This document shows, one piece after another, positions 1 through 8,175 of a stretch of DNA of 64,000 bases (position 1 is the first letter of the stretch; each line of letters begins with the position of its first letter). Under the pieces are notes generated by a model that worked only from the letters and a program-made list of their open reading frames with translations, ran no database searches and was not told the origin of the DNA. The stretch is taken from positions 1 to 64,000 of the forward strand of contig JAPHRD010000003.1 in NCBI GenBank assembly GCA_026196225.1, given 5' to 3'. This DNA comes from Motiliproteus sp. (GTDB lineage Bacteria; Pseudomonadota; Gammaproteobacteria; Pseudomonadales; Balneatricaceae). Both the position numbers and the translations under genes were made by a program.

Positions 1-32
1 AAATCGATTCCAAGGACTTTGATAGTAGACAT

Positions 33-94
33 GAGATGGCTCCTCTTTTTGGTTCACTCCGAAGCCTTGGCTCTGGAGCGAGGGGAACCATCTC
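33..94. other. Long imperfect hairpin next to a terminator
   Basis: Outer arms GAGATGG (33-39) and CCATCTC (88-94) are perfectly complementary. Pairing continues with mismatches (TCCTCT with AGGGGA). An inner stem CTCC (57-60)/GGAG (75-78) is capped by AGCC/GGCT. The intrinsic terminator at 98-119 follows directly. This could be the 3' part of a structured small RNA reading rightwards, or a 3' structure of a transcript that starts outside the window. No function is assigned. Confidence 0.4.
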
Positions 95-97
95 ATT

Positions 98-119
98 AAA
101 GCCCGCAAAGCGGGCTTTT
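98..119. terminator. Intrinsic terminator, bidirectional
   Basis: The stem is AAAGCCCGC (98-106)/GCGGGCTTT (110-118) with loop AAA, followed by T on the plus strand and preceded by A residues for the minus strand. It lies 30 nt downstream of the peroxiredoxin stop on the minus strand and also closes any rightward transcript entering from the left. Confidence 0.85.
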
Positions 120-147
120 AAAGTTCTAATATTCGAGAAGATCGATC

Positions 148-750
148 TTACAGCTCGTCAGCGCTATCAGTCAGGTAAGCGGCCACACCTTCAGGGGAAG
201 CGGTCATACCCTTGTCACCTTTCTGCCAACCAGCAGGGCAAACTTCACCATGCTCTTCGTGGAACTGCAGAGCATCAACCAAACGCAGCAGCTCGTCCAT
301 GTTACGACCCAGAGGCAGGTCGTTAACAATCTGAGAACGAACAACGCCGTTTGTGTCGATCAGGAAAGCGCCACGGAACGCAACGCCACCGCCAGACTCA
401 ACGTCGTACGCTTTGCAGATACCGTGATCGATATCAGCAGCCAGTGTGTATTTAACCGGACCAATACCGCCATCGTTGATGGCAGTGTTACGCCAAGCAT
501 TGTGACTGAAATGAGAGTCGATGGATACACCGATCACTTCAACACCGCGCGCTTTGAAATCATCCATACGATGATCCAGAGCGATCAGCTCAGAAGGACA
601 TACAAAGGTGAAGTCCAGTGGGTAGAAAAATACCAGACCGTATTTACCCTTGATTGCTTCTTTCAGGTTGAAGTTGTCAACGATTTGACCATCACCCAGC
701 ACAGCATTAACTGTAAAATCAGGTGCTTCCTTACCAACGAGTACGCTCAT
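148..750 (-). CDS. Typical 2-Cys peroxiredoxin (AhpC/Prx1 family)
   Basis: A 200-residue thiol peroxidase that would reduce H2O2, organic hydroperoxides and peroxynitrite in the cytoplasm. The peroxidatic Cys is C51 in the FVCPSE motif with upstream PLDFTFVCP. The resolving Cys is C171 in the EVCPAGW motif, so the protein is a typical 2-Cys enzyme working as a disulfide-linked dimer. The length is normal for the family. There is no C-terminal YF tail, so it is probably a robust form that is not easily over-oxidised (inference). It belongs to the Prx1-like AhpC group found without ahpF, so thioredoxin is the likely reductant; no ahpF is nearby. A glutaredoxin gene lies upstream on the same strand, 98 nt away. 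Confidence 0.93.
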   Translation of the reverse strand: MSVLVGKEAPDFTVNAVLGDGQIVDNFNLKEAIKGKYGLVFFYPLDFTFVCPSELIALDHRMDDFKARGVEVIGVSIDSHFSHNAWRNTAINDGGIGPVKYTLAADIDHGICKAYDVESGGGVAFRGAFLIDTNGVVRSQIVNDLPLGRNMDELLRLVDALQFHEEHGEVCPAGWQKGDKGMTASPEGVAAYLTDSADEL

Positions 751-797
751 CTAAAGCATCTCCATTTTTCTATTGATGTAAAAAATATTAAGCCCCC

Positions 798-831
798 AAC
801 CGCAAACGCGGCTCACCCTGGAGCGGTTTTT
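798..831. terminator. Possible weak terminator or hairpin between grxD and peroxiredoxin
   Basis: Inverted repeat AACCGC (798-803)/GCGGTT (823-828) with a 19-nt loop, followed by T residues on the plus strand. AATATT sits on both flanks. On the minus strand it would form a hairpin after grxD with only a distant T-rich tract, so termination there is uncertain. Confidence 0.3.
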
Positions 832-848
832 GAATATTAGCAGTTGAT

Positions 849-1178
849 TTATTCCGCGTCAGCAGGAGCAGCATCTTTAATCAGAGTTTGCAGCTCACCG
901 GATTGCGCCATTTCAACAATAATGTCGCAACCACCAACCAACTCACCCTTAACCCACAGCTGAGGGAAAGTAGGCCAGTTCGCATACTTAGGCAGCTCGG
1001 CACGAATTTCTGGGTTTTCCAGAATGTTCACAAAGGCAAACTTTTCACCACAGGACATCAGCGCTTGTGAAGCCTGAGAAGAGAAACCGCACTGAGGAAA
1101 CTTAGGTGTTCCTTTCATGTACAGCAAAATATCGTTGTTCTCAATCTGCTCTTTAATGGTATCAACTACAGAAGACAT
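849..1178 (-). CDS. grxD: Monothiol glutaredoxin Grx4 (GrxD)
   Basis: A 109-residue monothiol glutaredoxin. The active site is CGFS with Cys30, preceded by the KGTPKFPQ segment typical of Grx4/GrxD. The WPTFPQLWVKGELVGGCDI segment holds the glutathione-binding TFPQ loop and the GGCD motif. Members of this family bind a [2Fe-2S] cluster at the dimer interface with glutathione and act in iron-sulfur trafficking rather than as general reductants. The start is supported by AGGTGA about 5 nt upstream. The C-terminus ends in an acidic Ala/Asp-rich tail. It faces argD across a 296-nt divergent spacer. Confidence 0.95.
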   Translation of the reverse strand: MSSVVDTIKEQIENNDILLYMKGTPKFPQCGFSSQASQALMSCGEKFAFVNILENPEIRAELPKYANWPTFPQLWVKGELVGGCDIIVEMAQSGELQTLIKDAAPADAE

Positions 1179-1381
1179 GTATTCACCTACTTGTTCAAGA
1201 ATTTCTAGACCGGTAATCCTGTGGGACGCCGAAAAGGCCGATTATAAACAAATCCGAGCAAAATAGTCAGATTAACAAATCCTGTTTTTGTTCCCTGAAT
1301 TGATCTTCGACATCTGTTTTGGCCGACTATACTAATCCTGAAACGACAAAAACGCATCTGTTTGCCGTGTAGTTTGCTGGT

Positions 1382-1410
1382 TTGCGTCCCCCCTGAAGAA
1401 TCGCTACAAT
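1382..1410 (+). promoter_or_regulatory. Sigma-70 type promoter of argD
   Basis: -35 TTGCGT (1382-1387), a 17-nt spacer and -10 TACAAT (1405-1410). Transcription should begin near 1417, only 11 nt before the terminator hairpin at 1428. Confidence 0.6.
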
Positions 1411-1427
1411 GCCAGCTTTTTTTCATA

Positions 1428-1450
1428 GGCAGCACCCCCGCTGCCTTTTT
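1428..1450 (+). terminator. Intrinsic terminator in the argD leader (possible attenuator)
   Basis: GGCAGC (1428-1433), loop ACCCCC, GCTGCC (1440-1445) and five T residues. It has the plus-strand orientation but no plus-strand gene lies upstream. It falls between the predicted promoter and the argD Shine-Dalgarno, so it must be bypassed for argD expression from that promoter. Confidence 0.75.
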
Positions 1451-1474
1451 GCGTTATGAAGGGAGAGCAGTTCT

Positions 1475-2677
1475 ATGGCTTCTCAGCCTCTAATGAACAC
1501 TTACGCAAGAATGTCCGTTGCTTTTGAGCGAGGAGAAGGCTCCTGGCTGTATGACACACAAGGCAACAAATTTCTTGATGCGCTGAGCGGCATTGCCGTC
1601 TGCGGGCTTGGCCATGCCCACCCCGCAGTAACTCAAGCCATCACCGACCAAGCCGCCAAGCTGATCCATACATCCAACCTGTACACCATTGACTTGCAGG
1701 AACAGCTAGCCGAAAAACTCTGTGCCGTCTCTGGCATGGAGTCAGTCTTTTTTGGCAACTCCGGTGCCGAAGCCAACGAAGCAGCCATCAAACTGGCACG
1801 CCTATATGGTCATAATAAAGGCATCGAGAATCCATCGATCATTGTGATGGAACAGTCTTTCCATGGCCGCACCCTGGCGACACTCAGCGCCACCGGTAAC
1901 CGCAAGGTACACGCAGGCTTTGAACCACTGGTTGGCGGTTTCGTTCGCGCCCCTTACGACGATATCGCGGCGATCGAAGCGATCGCCCAGAATAGCCCAA
2001 ATGTAGTAGCCATTTTGGTAGAGCCGATACAGGGTGAAAGCGGCGTTCGTATTCCAGCTGACGATTATCTGGCTAACCTGCGCAAAATCTGCGACCAGAA
2101 TAACTGGTTGCTGATGCTCGACGAAGTTCAGACCGGTAACGGCCGTACGGGTAGCTACTTTGCCTACCAGTCTGCCGGCATCCTGCCTGATGTCGTGACC
2201 ACAGCCAAAGGCCTGGGCAATGGCGTTCCTATCGGCGCCTGCCTGGCTCAGGGCGAAGCGGCGTCTACCTTAAAGCCTGGCAACCATGGCTCCACCTTTG
2301 GTGGAAACTTGTTGGCCTGTGCCGCAGCGCTGGCAGTGGTCGACACCATCGAGAAGGAAAATCTTTGCGATCGCGCCTCCCAACTGGGTGCCAAGATGAT
2401 TGCTGACTTTACCGAAGAGCTGGAAGGTGCGGATTATATCCGTGACATCCGCGGCAAAGGCATGATGATCGCTATCGAGCTGGACCAACCCTGCACTGAG
2501 CTTGCGGTATTGGCCAAAGTAAAAGGCATTCTGCTCAACGTTACCGGTGACGGCAAAGTCATTCGTATGCTGCCACCGCTGACGCTCACTGATAGCGAAG
2601 CCAGCCTTATCGTCGGGGTCATATCCAAGCTGATCAAGATCATCGCTGCCGACGACCGGGATCACCCCCGCAGCTAA
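1475..2677 (+). CDS. argD: Acetylornithine / succinyldiaminopimelate aminotransferase
   Basis: A 400-residue class III PLP aminotransferase that would convert N-acetylglutamate semialdehyde to N-acetylornithine in arginine synthesis, and probably also serves the DAP pathway. Visible motifs are [18 protein letters not shown] (PLP phosphate contacts), [15 protein letters not shown] with the PLP-ring Asp, and [11 protein letters not shown] with the Schiff-base lysine at about residue 245. The ATG follows AAGGGAG at good spacing. argF follows after 64 nt in the same direction, forming an arginine pair. The leader carries a promoter and an intrinsic terminator before the start, which suggests attenuation or another leader-based control. 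Confidence 0.95.
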   Translation: MASQPLMNTYARMSVAFERGEGSWLYDTQGNKFLDALSGIAVCGLGHAHPAVTQAITDQAAKLIHTSNLYTIDLQEQLAEKLCAVSGMESVFFGNSGAEANEAAIKLARLYGHNKGIENPSIIVMEQSFHGRTLATLSATGNRKVHAGFEPLVGGFVRAPYDDIAAIEAIAQNSPNVVAILVEPIQGESGVRIPADDYLANLRKICDQNNWLLMLDEVQTGNGRTGSYFAYQSAGILPDVVTTAKGLGNGVPIGACLAQGEAASTLKPGNHGSTFGGNLLACAAALAVVDTIEKENLCDRASQLGAKMIADFTEELEGADYIRDIRGKGMMIAIELDQPCTELAVLAKVKGILLNVTGDGKVIRMLPPLTLTDSEASLIVGVISKLIKIIAADDRDHPRS

Positions 2678-2701
2678 ACTAATCCTGTTAAAACACGATC
2701 A

Positions 2702-2724
2702 CTCCTTCGGTTCAGCCGGAGGAG
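2702..2724 (+). other. Hairpin in the argD-argF spacer
   Basis: CTCCTTCGG (2702-2710)/CCGGAGGAG (2716-2724), nine pairs including one G-T, with loop TTCAG. There is no T-tract, so it is not a classic terminator. It ends just before the probable argF ribosome-binding site GAAGG and could affect mRNA stability or argF translation. Confidence 0.45.
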
Positions 2725-2741
2725 TTGAAGGTATTTCAGTT

Positions 2742-3653
2742 ATGAGCACCAAGCACTTTCTGACACTTCTGGACCTGAGCCGCGATGATATCAATCGCAT
2801 TATCCAACGGGCCATCAAGCTAAAGGCAATGCGCAACCAGGGTGAGATCTACGAGCCCATGAAGAACAAGGTGCTGGGGATGATCTTTGAGAAATCCTCC
2901 ACCCGCACCCGCGTCTCTTTTGAAGCCGGCATGGCTCAGTTCGGCGGCAGCGCGATCTTCCTGTCTCCTCGCGATACCCAACTGGGCCGTGGTGAGCCTA
3001 TCGAGGACAGCGCCAAGGTAATCTCCAGCATGGTGGATATCATCATGATTCGGACCTTCGAACACGACAAGCTGGTGCGCTTCGCCGAACATTCCAAAGT
3101 TCCAGTAATTAACGCTCTGACCGATGATTTCCACCCCTGCCAATTGCTGGCAGACATGCAAGCTTACGTCGAGCACCGTGGTTCCATCCAGGGTCGCAAG
3201 GTGGTTTGGATCGGCGATGGCAACAACATGTGCGCCTCCTATATCAACGCCGCGCGCCAGTTGGACTTTCAACTGGTTGCAGCTTGCCCTGAAGGCTTTG
3301 ATCCCGATGCCGAACTGTGCAAACAGAACGCAGATCGGGTAACCGTCGTCCGCGACCCAGCCGAAGCCGTTAAAGACGCCGACCTGGTCGTCACCGATGT
3401 TTGGGCTTCTATGGGCCAGGAAGAGGAACAGCAGGAGCGGATGAAACAGTTTGCCGGTTTCCAGGTTAGCCCTGCCTTGATGGACCTGGCCAAAGACGAC
3501 GCTCTTTTTATGCACTGCCTGCCCGCCCATCGTGGTGAAGAGGTCAGCAAAGATATGCTCGACGATCCTCGCTCCGTAGTATTCGACGAAGCGGAAAACC
3601 GCCTGCATGCGCAAAAAGCGTTGATGGAGTACTTGCTACTGGGTCACCAATAA
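2742..3653 (+). CDS. argF: Anabolic ornithine carbamoyltransferase
   Basis: A 303-residue enzyme that joins carbamoyl phosphate and ornithine to make citrulline. The carbamoyl-phosphate motif SSTRTR sits near residues 46-51, followed by the HPCQ motif ([11 protein letters not shown]) near residue 128 and the catalytic HCLP loop ([11 protein letters not shown]) near residue 260. The length and the short N-terminus match the anabolic ArgF of Pseudomonas rather than the longer catabolic ArcB. No arcA or arcC is nearby, which also fits biosynthesis. The ATG follows GAAGG at normal spacing. It is probably cotranscribed with argD. Confidence 0.95.
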   Translation: MSTKHFLTLLDLSRDDINRIIQRAIKLKAMRNQGEIYEPMKNKVLGMIFEKSSTRTRVSFEAGMAQFGGSAIFLSPRDTQLGRGEPIEDSAKVISSMVDIIMIRTFEHDKLVRFAEHSKVPVINALTDDFHPCQLLADMQAYVEHRGSIQGRKVVWIGDGNNMCASYINAARQLDFQLVAACPEGFDPDAELCKQNADRVTVVRDPAEAVKDADLVVTDVWASMGQEEEQQERMKQFAGFQVSPALMDLAKDDALFMHCLPAHRGEEVSKDMLDDPRSVVFDEAENRLHAQKALMEYLLLGHQ

Positions 3654-3668
3654 GCCACCCATGAATAT

Positions 3669-3692
3669 CGCGAGGGATAAATTTCCCTTGCG
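3669..3692 (+). terminator. Stable hairpin after argF, no T-tract
   Basis: CGCGAGGGA (3669-3677)/TCCCTTGCG (3684-3692), nine pairs with one G-T wobble and loop TAAATT. It sits 16 nt after the argF stop. Without a U-tract it may protect the 3' end rather than terminate. Confidence 0.35.
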
Positions 3693-3726
3693 CTAGACTC
3701 GCCAACCCATCTTTCCGTACTATACT

Positions 3727-3739
3727 TGAATTTCGTTCA
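3727..3739. promoter_or_regulatory. Probable MetR operator upstream of metR
   Basis: TGAATTTCGTTCA matches the established MetR consensus TGAA-N5-TTCA exactly, with T at the centre. It lies 77 nt before the metR start, next to a TATACT sequence at 3721-3726. This fits autoregulation, as known for MetR in enteric bacteria. Binding is inferred from the match only. Confidence 0.55.
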
Positions 3740-3815
3740 TATAGGATTTTGGTTTGCAGCCTGTGATTGCTGCAAAACCCCGAATCAAGTCGCCCCGGTT
3801 CGGAGATAATTGGGA

Positions 3816-4736
3816 ATGATAGAGTTACGACACCTTAAGACACTCGCGGCCCTGCGAGATACCGGCAGCCTGGTAGAAGCGGCAGAACGGGTATTTTTAA
3901 CCCAGTCCGCCCTATCTCATCAGATAAAGGATCTCGAAGAACGACTTAACTGTTCGCTGTTTATTCGTAAAACCAAACCCATCTGCTTTACCAGTGCTGG
4001 CCAGCGCGTACTAACCCTGGCCGATGAAGTGCTGCCGATGATTCGTAACGCTGAGCGGGATATCGCCCGCCTAGCCGGTGGAGAAACCGGTCGCCTGAAT
4101 ATGGCGATCGAATGCCACAGCTGTTTTCAGTGGCTGATGCCCACCATCGACCTATTCCGTGAAAACTGGCCAGAAGTCGAAATGGACCTATCCAGCGGCT
4201 TCAGCTTCTCACCCTTGCCTGCATTAGCACGGGGTGAACTAGACCTGGTAATAACATCTGACCCACAAGAGATGAACGGCATCTGCTACGAGCCGCTGTT
4301 CAGCTACGAAGTTCAGGTGGCATTGTCTAAGAAACACCCTCTGGCCCGTAAAAGCCATATCGAACCGGAAGACTTTGTCGAAGAGACGCTGATCTGCTAT
4401 CCCGTAGATCGCAATCGGCTGGACGTTTTTACCCGCTTCCTCGATCCTGCGGACATTGAGCCGAAAGAGGTCCGTACCGCTGAATTAACGGTGATGATGC
4501 TGCAATTGATAGCGAGTGGTCGCGGCATCAGCGCGCTGCCCAGCTGGGCGCTTACAGAGTATGTGGATCGCGACTATGTGGCCGTGCGTCCGCTCTCTGC
4601 CAAAGGGATCTGGACCACGCTTTACGCCGCAATCCGTGACGATCAACGAGACGCTGAATTTATGCGTGACTTTCTCACCACCGCACGGGAAACCTCCTTT
4701 AGAAACCTCAGCGGTATTCGCACAGCCGCCAAATAA
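3816..4736 (+). CDS. metR: LysR-family regulator MetR
   Basis: A 306-residue LysR-type activator of methionine synthesis genes that uses homocysteine as co-effector. The N-terminal winged helix-turn-helix (about residues 1-60) begins MIELRHLKTL and contains TQSALSHQIKDLE. The effector domain contains the MetR-typical AIECHSCFQWL segment near residue 93 and LDLVITSD. I chose the ATG at 3816, not a TTG six bases upstream, because GGAG is 10 nt before it and because MetR proteins start MIE. A consensus MetR site lies upstream. No met biosynthesis gene is in the window. Confidence 0.92.
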   Translation: MIELRHLKTLAALRDTGSLVEAAERVFLTQSALSHQIKDLEERLNCSLFIRKTKPICFTSAGQRVLTLADEVLPMIRNAERDIARLAGGETGRLNMAIECHSCFQWLMPTIDLFRENWPEVEMDLSSGFSFSPLPALARGELDLVITSDPQEMNGICYEPLFSYEVQVALSKKHPLARKSHIEPEDFVEETLICYPVDRNRLDVFTRFLDPADIEPKEVRTAELTVMMLQLIASGRGISALPSWALTEYVDRDYVAVRPLSAKGIWTTLYAAIRDDQRDAEFMRDFLTTARETSFRNLSGIRTAAK

Positions 4737-4763
4737 ACACTAGCTTCTGAAAATTCCGTTCAG

Positions 4764-4797
4764 TCGGTAAAGTACTCTCCAATGAGTACTTTACCGA
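4764..4797. other. 14-bp perfect inverted repeat after metR
   Basis: Arms 4764-4777 and 4784-4797 (TCGGTAAAGTACTC and its complement) are separated by loop TCCAAT. There is no T-tract after it. It lies in the 119-nt spacer between metR and the DAHP synthase gene. It could be an operator for the downstream gene, a U-less terminator or an mRNA-stabilising hairpin. Confidence 0.6.
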
Positions 4798-4855
4798 AGC
4801 TCACTCGGGGGCATAAACTAGTCACATTAGTTATCCGATCCTTAAGGCATATCCA

Positions 4856-6211
4856 ATGACATCCTGGACACCAGACAGCTGGCGCAGCAAACCCATTTTG
4901 CAGCAGCCAAACTACCCTGAACTCAGCAAAGTAGCCGATGTTGAAGCCATGTTGGCCAATCGTCCACCGCTGGTTTTTGCCGGTGAAGTACGTTCATTAC
5001 GGAAACAGCTGGCAGAAGCCACCGAAGGTCGCGCTTTTTTACTACAGGGTGGCGACTGCGCCGAAAGCTTTGCAGAGTTTCATCCCGACAAGATACGTGA
5101 CACTTTTAAAGTCATGCTGCAGATGGCGGTGGTGCTGACTTACGCCGGCGGTTGCCCGGTGGTCAAGGTGGGACGGATGGCCGGCCAATTTGCCAAGCCC
5201 CGCTCTGCCGATACCGAAACCATCGATGGACAGGAACTACCCAGCTACCGTGGTGATATCGTTAACGACATCGCCTTCGAAGAGCAGGCACGCGAGCCGG
5301 ATCCTACCCGTTTGTTAGACGCTTATAACCAAGCGGTAGCCACCCAAAACTTGCTCCGCGCCTTTGCCCAGGGCGGCCTGGCCGATCTTCATCAGGTTCA
5401 TAAATGGAATCTGGACTTCGTTGCCCAGAGTCCATTGCGAGACAAATACCAGCACCTGTCAGAACAGCTGGATCAGACTCTGACCTTTATGGATGCCTGC
5501 GGTATCAGCTCGGTCAATACACCACAGATTCGTGAAACCAATCTTTACACTTCTCACGAAGCCCTTTTACTCAACTACGAGCAGGCATTGACTCGAGAGG
5601 ATAGCATCGGCAATGGCAACTGGTACGACTGCTCTGCTCATATGCTCTGGATCGGTGACCGGACCCGGCAACTGGACGGAGCCCACATTGAATTCCTGCG
5701 GGGTGTTCGCAACCCCGTGGGCGTTAAAGTCGGCCCGACTATGGACAGCGATGAATTGATCAAGCTGATCGATATCCTGAATCCAAACAATGAACCAGGC
5801 AGGCTCAACCTGATCTCCCGCATGGGCGCTGAAAAGGTCACCGAACTGCTGCCACCGCTGGTACGTAAAGTCGCCGCGGAAGGCCGCAACGTATTGTGGA
5901 GCTGTGATCCGATGCACGGCAATACCATTAAAGCCTCTTCAGGCTACAAGACCCGCGCCGTCGACAGCATCCTGCAGGAGATGAAAGGCTTCTTCGAAGT
6001 ACATAAAACCGAAGGCACTATTGCCGGTGGTGTTCATTTTGAGATGACGGGGCAGAACGTTACCGAGTGTATCGGCGGCGCCTACCAGATCACCGAAGCC
6101 AATCTGGGAGACCGCTATCACACCCACTGCGATCCCCGCCTGAATGCGGACCAATCACTGGAACTGGCGTTTCTTATAGCAGACACTCTAAAAGCAGCCC
6201 GACAGCGCTAA
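4856..6211 (+). CDS. Class II (plant-type) 3-deoxy-7-phosphoheptulonate synthase
   Basis: A 451-residue DAHP synthase that condenses phosphoenolpyruvate and erythrose 4-phosphate, the first step of aromatic amino acid synthesis. It belongs to the class II family (plants, Mycobacterium AroG, Pseudomonas), not the short AroFGH class. Class II features are the N-terminal [18 protein letters not shown] segment, [11 protein letters not shown] near residue 65 with the metal-binding Cys, [12 protein letters not shown], and the C-terminal [10 protein letters not shown] and [15 protein letters not shown] segments. The length is typical. yqcC starts immediately after the stop codon, so the two are translationally adjacent. 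Confidence 0.93.
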   Translation: MTSWTPDSWRSKPILQQPNYPELSKVADVEAMLANRPPLVFAGEVRSLRKQLAEATEGRAFLLQGGDCAESFAEFHPDKIRDTFKVMLQMAVVLTYAGGCPVVKVGRMAGQFAKPRSADTETIDGQELPSYRGDIVNDIAFEEQAREPDPTRLLDAYNQAVATQNLLRAFAQGGLADLHQVHKWNLDFVAQSPLRDKYQHLSEQLDQTLTFMDACGISSVNTPQIRETNLYTSHEALLLNYEQALTREDSIGNGNWYDCSAHMLWIGDRTRQLDGAHIEFLRGVRNPVGVKVGPTMDSDELIKLIDILNPNNEPGRLNLISRMGAEKVTELLPPLVRKVAAEGRNVLWSCDPMHGNTIKASSGYKTRAVDSILQEMKGFFEVHKTEGTIAGGVHFEMTGQNVTECIGGAYQITEANLGDRYHTHCDPRLNADQSLELAFLIADTLKAARQR

Positions 6212-6553
6212 GTGACGGCATTGATAAAAGATCGAAATAAGCAGGTCCAGCAACTGTTGGCGGACATCGAACAGCAATTGATTCAGCTAGATCTTTGGCG
6301 CTCCACACCTCCGAGCGCTGAAGCCCTGGTCAGTACCGAGCCGTTCTGCGTCGACACCCTTGCCCTTAGCGAATGGTTGCAATGGGTACTGATACCACGA
6401 ATGTGCGAATTGATACAACGACAGATGCCACTCCCCGGAAATTGCAACATTCACGCAATTGCAGAGGAGAGCTTTAAGGAGTTGAATCAGGATTACAGCC
6501 AGCTTATGCAGCTGATCAAGGATTTTGACGAATCACTAACCGTGCGCCACTGA
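6212..6553 (+). CDS. yqcC: YqcC-family protein
   Basis: A 113-residue small helical protein of the YqcC family, whose function is unknown. The family signature is visible as EPFCVDTLALSEWLQWVLIPRM near residues 45-66, followed by the MPLPGN segment. The predicted GTG start abuts the TAA of the DAHP synthase gene with no spacer, implying translational coupling. An in-frame TTG nine bases later is an alternative. A convergent terminator follows. Confidence 0.8.
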   Translation: MTALIKDRNKQVQQLLADIEQQLIQLDLWRSTPPSAEALVSTEPFCVDTLALSEWLQWVLIPRMCELIQRQMPLPGNCNIHAIAEESFKELNQDYSQLMQLIKDFDESLTVRH

Positions 6554-6573
6554 TTCCATAGAAAACAAATCGA

Positions 6574-6600
6574 CGGGGTGTTCGATCGACCCCGCCTTTT
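6574..6600. terminator. Bidirectional terminator between yqcC and the CBS gene
   Basis: CGGGGT (6574-6579)/ACCCCG (6589-6594), loop GTTCGATCG, then CCTTTT. It lies between convergent genes and can serve both. Confidence 0.6.
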
Positions 6601-6609
6601 ATCGAAAAA

Positions 6610-7023
6610 CTATTTATCGTCGATAGCTTTCAGCAAGCCATCCAGTACGATCTCATCATAACTGACGATTCCCAGCACGTCATTGCCATCAATAACCGGC
6701 GCCACCGACAAACCAAAATTATCAAACAGCCGAGCACAGTAACGCACATCCATATCAGGCTTCACGCTAATCACAGGCTTGGCCATGATTTCATAGACAT
6801 TGACCCGCTCGGGTGAACGGTCTTTAGCTACAACCTGTTTGGCAATATCGGAAAGCAGCACCAAACCATACTCATCGTCATCATTGCGCTTACGCACTAC
6901 CAACACAGAAACGCGATCATCACGGCAATCCTGCAGCGCCTCTTGAACGGTAATCAGACCATCAACCATGGTAAAACCGGAGTTCATGATGTCCTTTACC
7001 CGAATCACTTTTCTATCACTCAT
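6610..7023 (-). CDS. CBS-domain-pair protein, last gene of the DUF1538 operon
   Basis: A 137-residue protein consisting of two CBS motifs and little else. Motif one covers about residues 9-75 (VKDIMNSGFTMV, VSVLVV, LVLLSDI). Motif two covers about residues 78-135 (VYEIMAKPVISVKPDMDV, LSVAPVIDGNDVLGIVSYDEI). CBS pairs (Bateman modules) usually bind adenosine nucleotides and act as energy sensors. The ATG overlaps the stop of the PII-like gene as ATGA, so translation is coupled. Together with the PII-like protein it probably forms the regulatory part of the DUF1538 membrane system (inference from gene order). It is distinct from the CBS protein at 12229-12636. Confidence 0.88.
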   Translation of the reverse strand: MSDRKVIRVKDIMNSGFTMVDGLITVQEALQDCRDDRVSVLVVRKRNDDDEYGLVLLSDIAKQVVAKDRSPERVNVYEIMAKPVISVKPDMDVRYCARLFDNFGLSVAPVIDGNDVLGIVSYDEIVLDGLLKAIDDK

Positions 7024-7370
7024 AACTCATCCTCAATCTCATGGCTGATATTCTCTACCTGGTGGGCTACACCTACGGCATCTTCTACGTCAATCTGAAT
7101 AGCCATTCCGGTTCCAGGCTCGTCATCAAAGTGCCCTACTTTTGAGATGGTCTCTAAAATCTTGCGTGAACGGTGCTCTTCAACGATAAACAACAACACA
7201 TCCCGCTGGCTTTCCAAGGTCAATCCCAGAAAAGTCTTCGACTTATTCAGACCTTCACCGCGAGCATTATTGATGATGGTTGCCCCCGTCGCTCCCGCTT
7301 CCCTCGCTGCCTTCATCACCGTGTCAGATTTACTATCCTCGACAAAGGCTACTATCAATTTGAAATGCAT
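7020..7370 (-). CDS. PII-like signalling protein
   Basis: A 116-residue protein with a PII-type fold pattern: MHFKLIVAFVEDSKSDTVMKAAREAGATGATI at the N-terminus matches the first beta-alpha-beta unit, RDVLLFIVEEHRSRKILETISK matches the second, and FDDEPGTGMAIQIDVEDAVGV the C-terminal strands. It is not a canonical GlnB/GlnK: the T-loop region is short and lacks the uridylylated Tyr51 context. It sits between a DUF1538 membrane gene and a CBS gene and probably regulates the membrane proteins by binding a small ligand (inference). It overlaps the CBS gene by 4 nt and is 25 nt from the preceding DUF1538 gene. Confidence 0.82.
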   Translation of the reverse strand: MHFKLIVAFVEDSKSDTVMKAAREAGATGATIINNARGEGLNKSKTFLGLTLESQRDVLLFIVEEHRSRKILETISKVGHFDDEPGTGMAIQIDVEDAVGVAHQVENISHEIEDEL

Positions 7371-7395
7371 CAGTTATCTCCTAAAACGCATTCAA

Positions 7396-8175
7396 CTACG
7401 GCTGTTGTTTGCTCTTCGCTCGTTTTTGCTGCCATTCCGACAGCTGCGCATATCCCATCACCGACATAATCGGAAACAGACTGGCGAAAGCGATCAGACC
7501 AAAACCGTCTATCAGTACACTTCTTCCTGGAACCGTTTCTGCCAGCCCAAGTCCCAGCGCAGCCACCAGAGGTACAGTTACCGTTGAGGTGGTTACACCA
7601 CCCGAGTCATAGGCCAAGGGAATGATTAGCTTGGGGGCAAAATAGGTCTGTATCACGACTATTACATAGCCACTGATAATGAAATAGTGGATCGGCAAAC
7701 CGGTAACGATTCGATAAGTCCCTAGGGATATCCCCACCGCAACCCCCAGGGCAACGGCAATACGCAAGCCCCAGATACCGATACTGCCGCCAGACACTTC
7801 ATTAGCCTTGATTGCCACCGCAATCAACGAAGGCTCAGCAATGGTGGTACTAGCACCGATGGCGAAGGCAAAAATATAAACCCAGTAGTAGTCCTGCCAA
7901 TGCAAAACAGCAGCATCTACACCCTGGCTGATAAATGCTGGGTTAGTCAGTTGTTCCGCCATCAATCGGCCTACGGGGAACAGTGCTTTTTCCAATCCCA
8001 ATAGAAAAAAGGCCAGCCCGACGATGACGTACGCAAAGCCAATCAGTACTCGGCGCAGATTGGGTATCGGCTTGCGAATCACCAAAAACTGAAAACCAAA
8101 GATGATCGCAGCAATCGGGATCACATCTTTGATGGTAGAGAACAGTATCGAGATCAGGTTTTCTAGCAATTCCAT
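7396..8175 (-). CDS. DUF1538 membrane protein, second copy
   Basis: A 259-residue polytopic membrane protein, about six to eight hydrophobic segments, of unknown function. Conserved motifs shared with the preceding paralogue are LGLEKALFPVG (near residue 60), STTIAEPSLIAVA (near 115), YFAPKLIIPLAYDSGG followed by VTTSTVTVPLVAALG (near 185-210), and [14 protein letters not shown] (near 230). The polar AYDSGG/TTST motif inside membrane segments suggests an ion or small-solute path (inference). The basic C-terminal tail (QQKRAKSKQQP) is probably cytoplasmic. The ATG abuts the stop of the first copy (TAAATG). Confidence 0.85.
   Translation of the reverse strand: MELLENLISILFSTIKDVIPIAAIIFGFQFLVIRKPIPNLRRVLIGFAYVIVGLAFFLLGLEKALFPVGRLMAEQLTNPAFISQGVDAAVLHWQDYYWVYIFAFAIGASTTIAEPSLIAVAIKANEVSGGSIGIWGLRIAVALGVAVGISLGTYRIVTGLPIHYFIISGYVIVVIQTYFAPKLIIPLAYDSGGVTTSTVTVPLVAALGLGLAETVPGRSVLIDGFGLIAFASLFPIMSVMGYAQLSEWQQKRAKSKQQP

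Noticed and set aside
36-326. Plus-strand ORF of 96 codons
   Set aside because: It runs through the terminator and antisense to the peroxiredoxin gene, and its protein matches no family. A shadow frame.
1205-1435. Minus-strand ORF of 76 codons between grxD and argD
   Set aside because: It overlaps the argD promoter and leader terminator, has no ribosome-binding site and no recognisable domain.
4748-4762. Second MetR-like site TGAA-N7-TTCA
   Set aside because: The spacer is seven, not five, bases, so it does not fit the MetR consensus.
7020-7370. Canonical GlnB or GlnK
   Set aside because: The T-loop is short and lacks the uridylylation tyrosine; no amtB is nearby. Called PII-like only.
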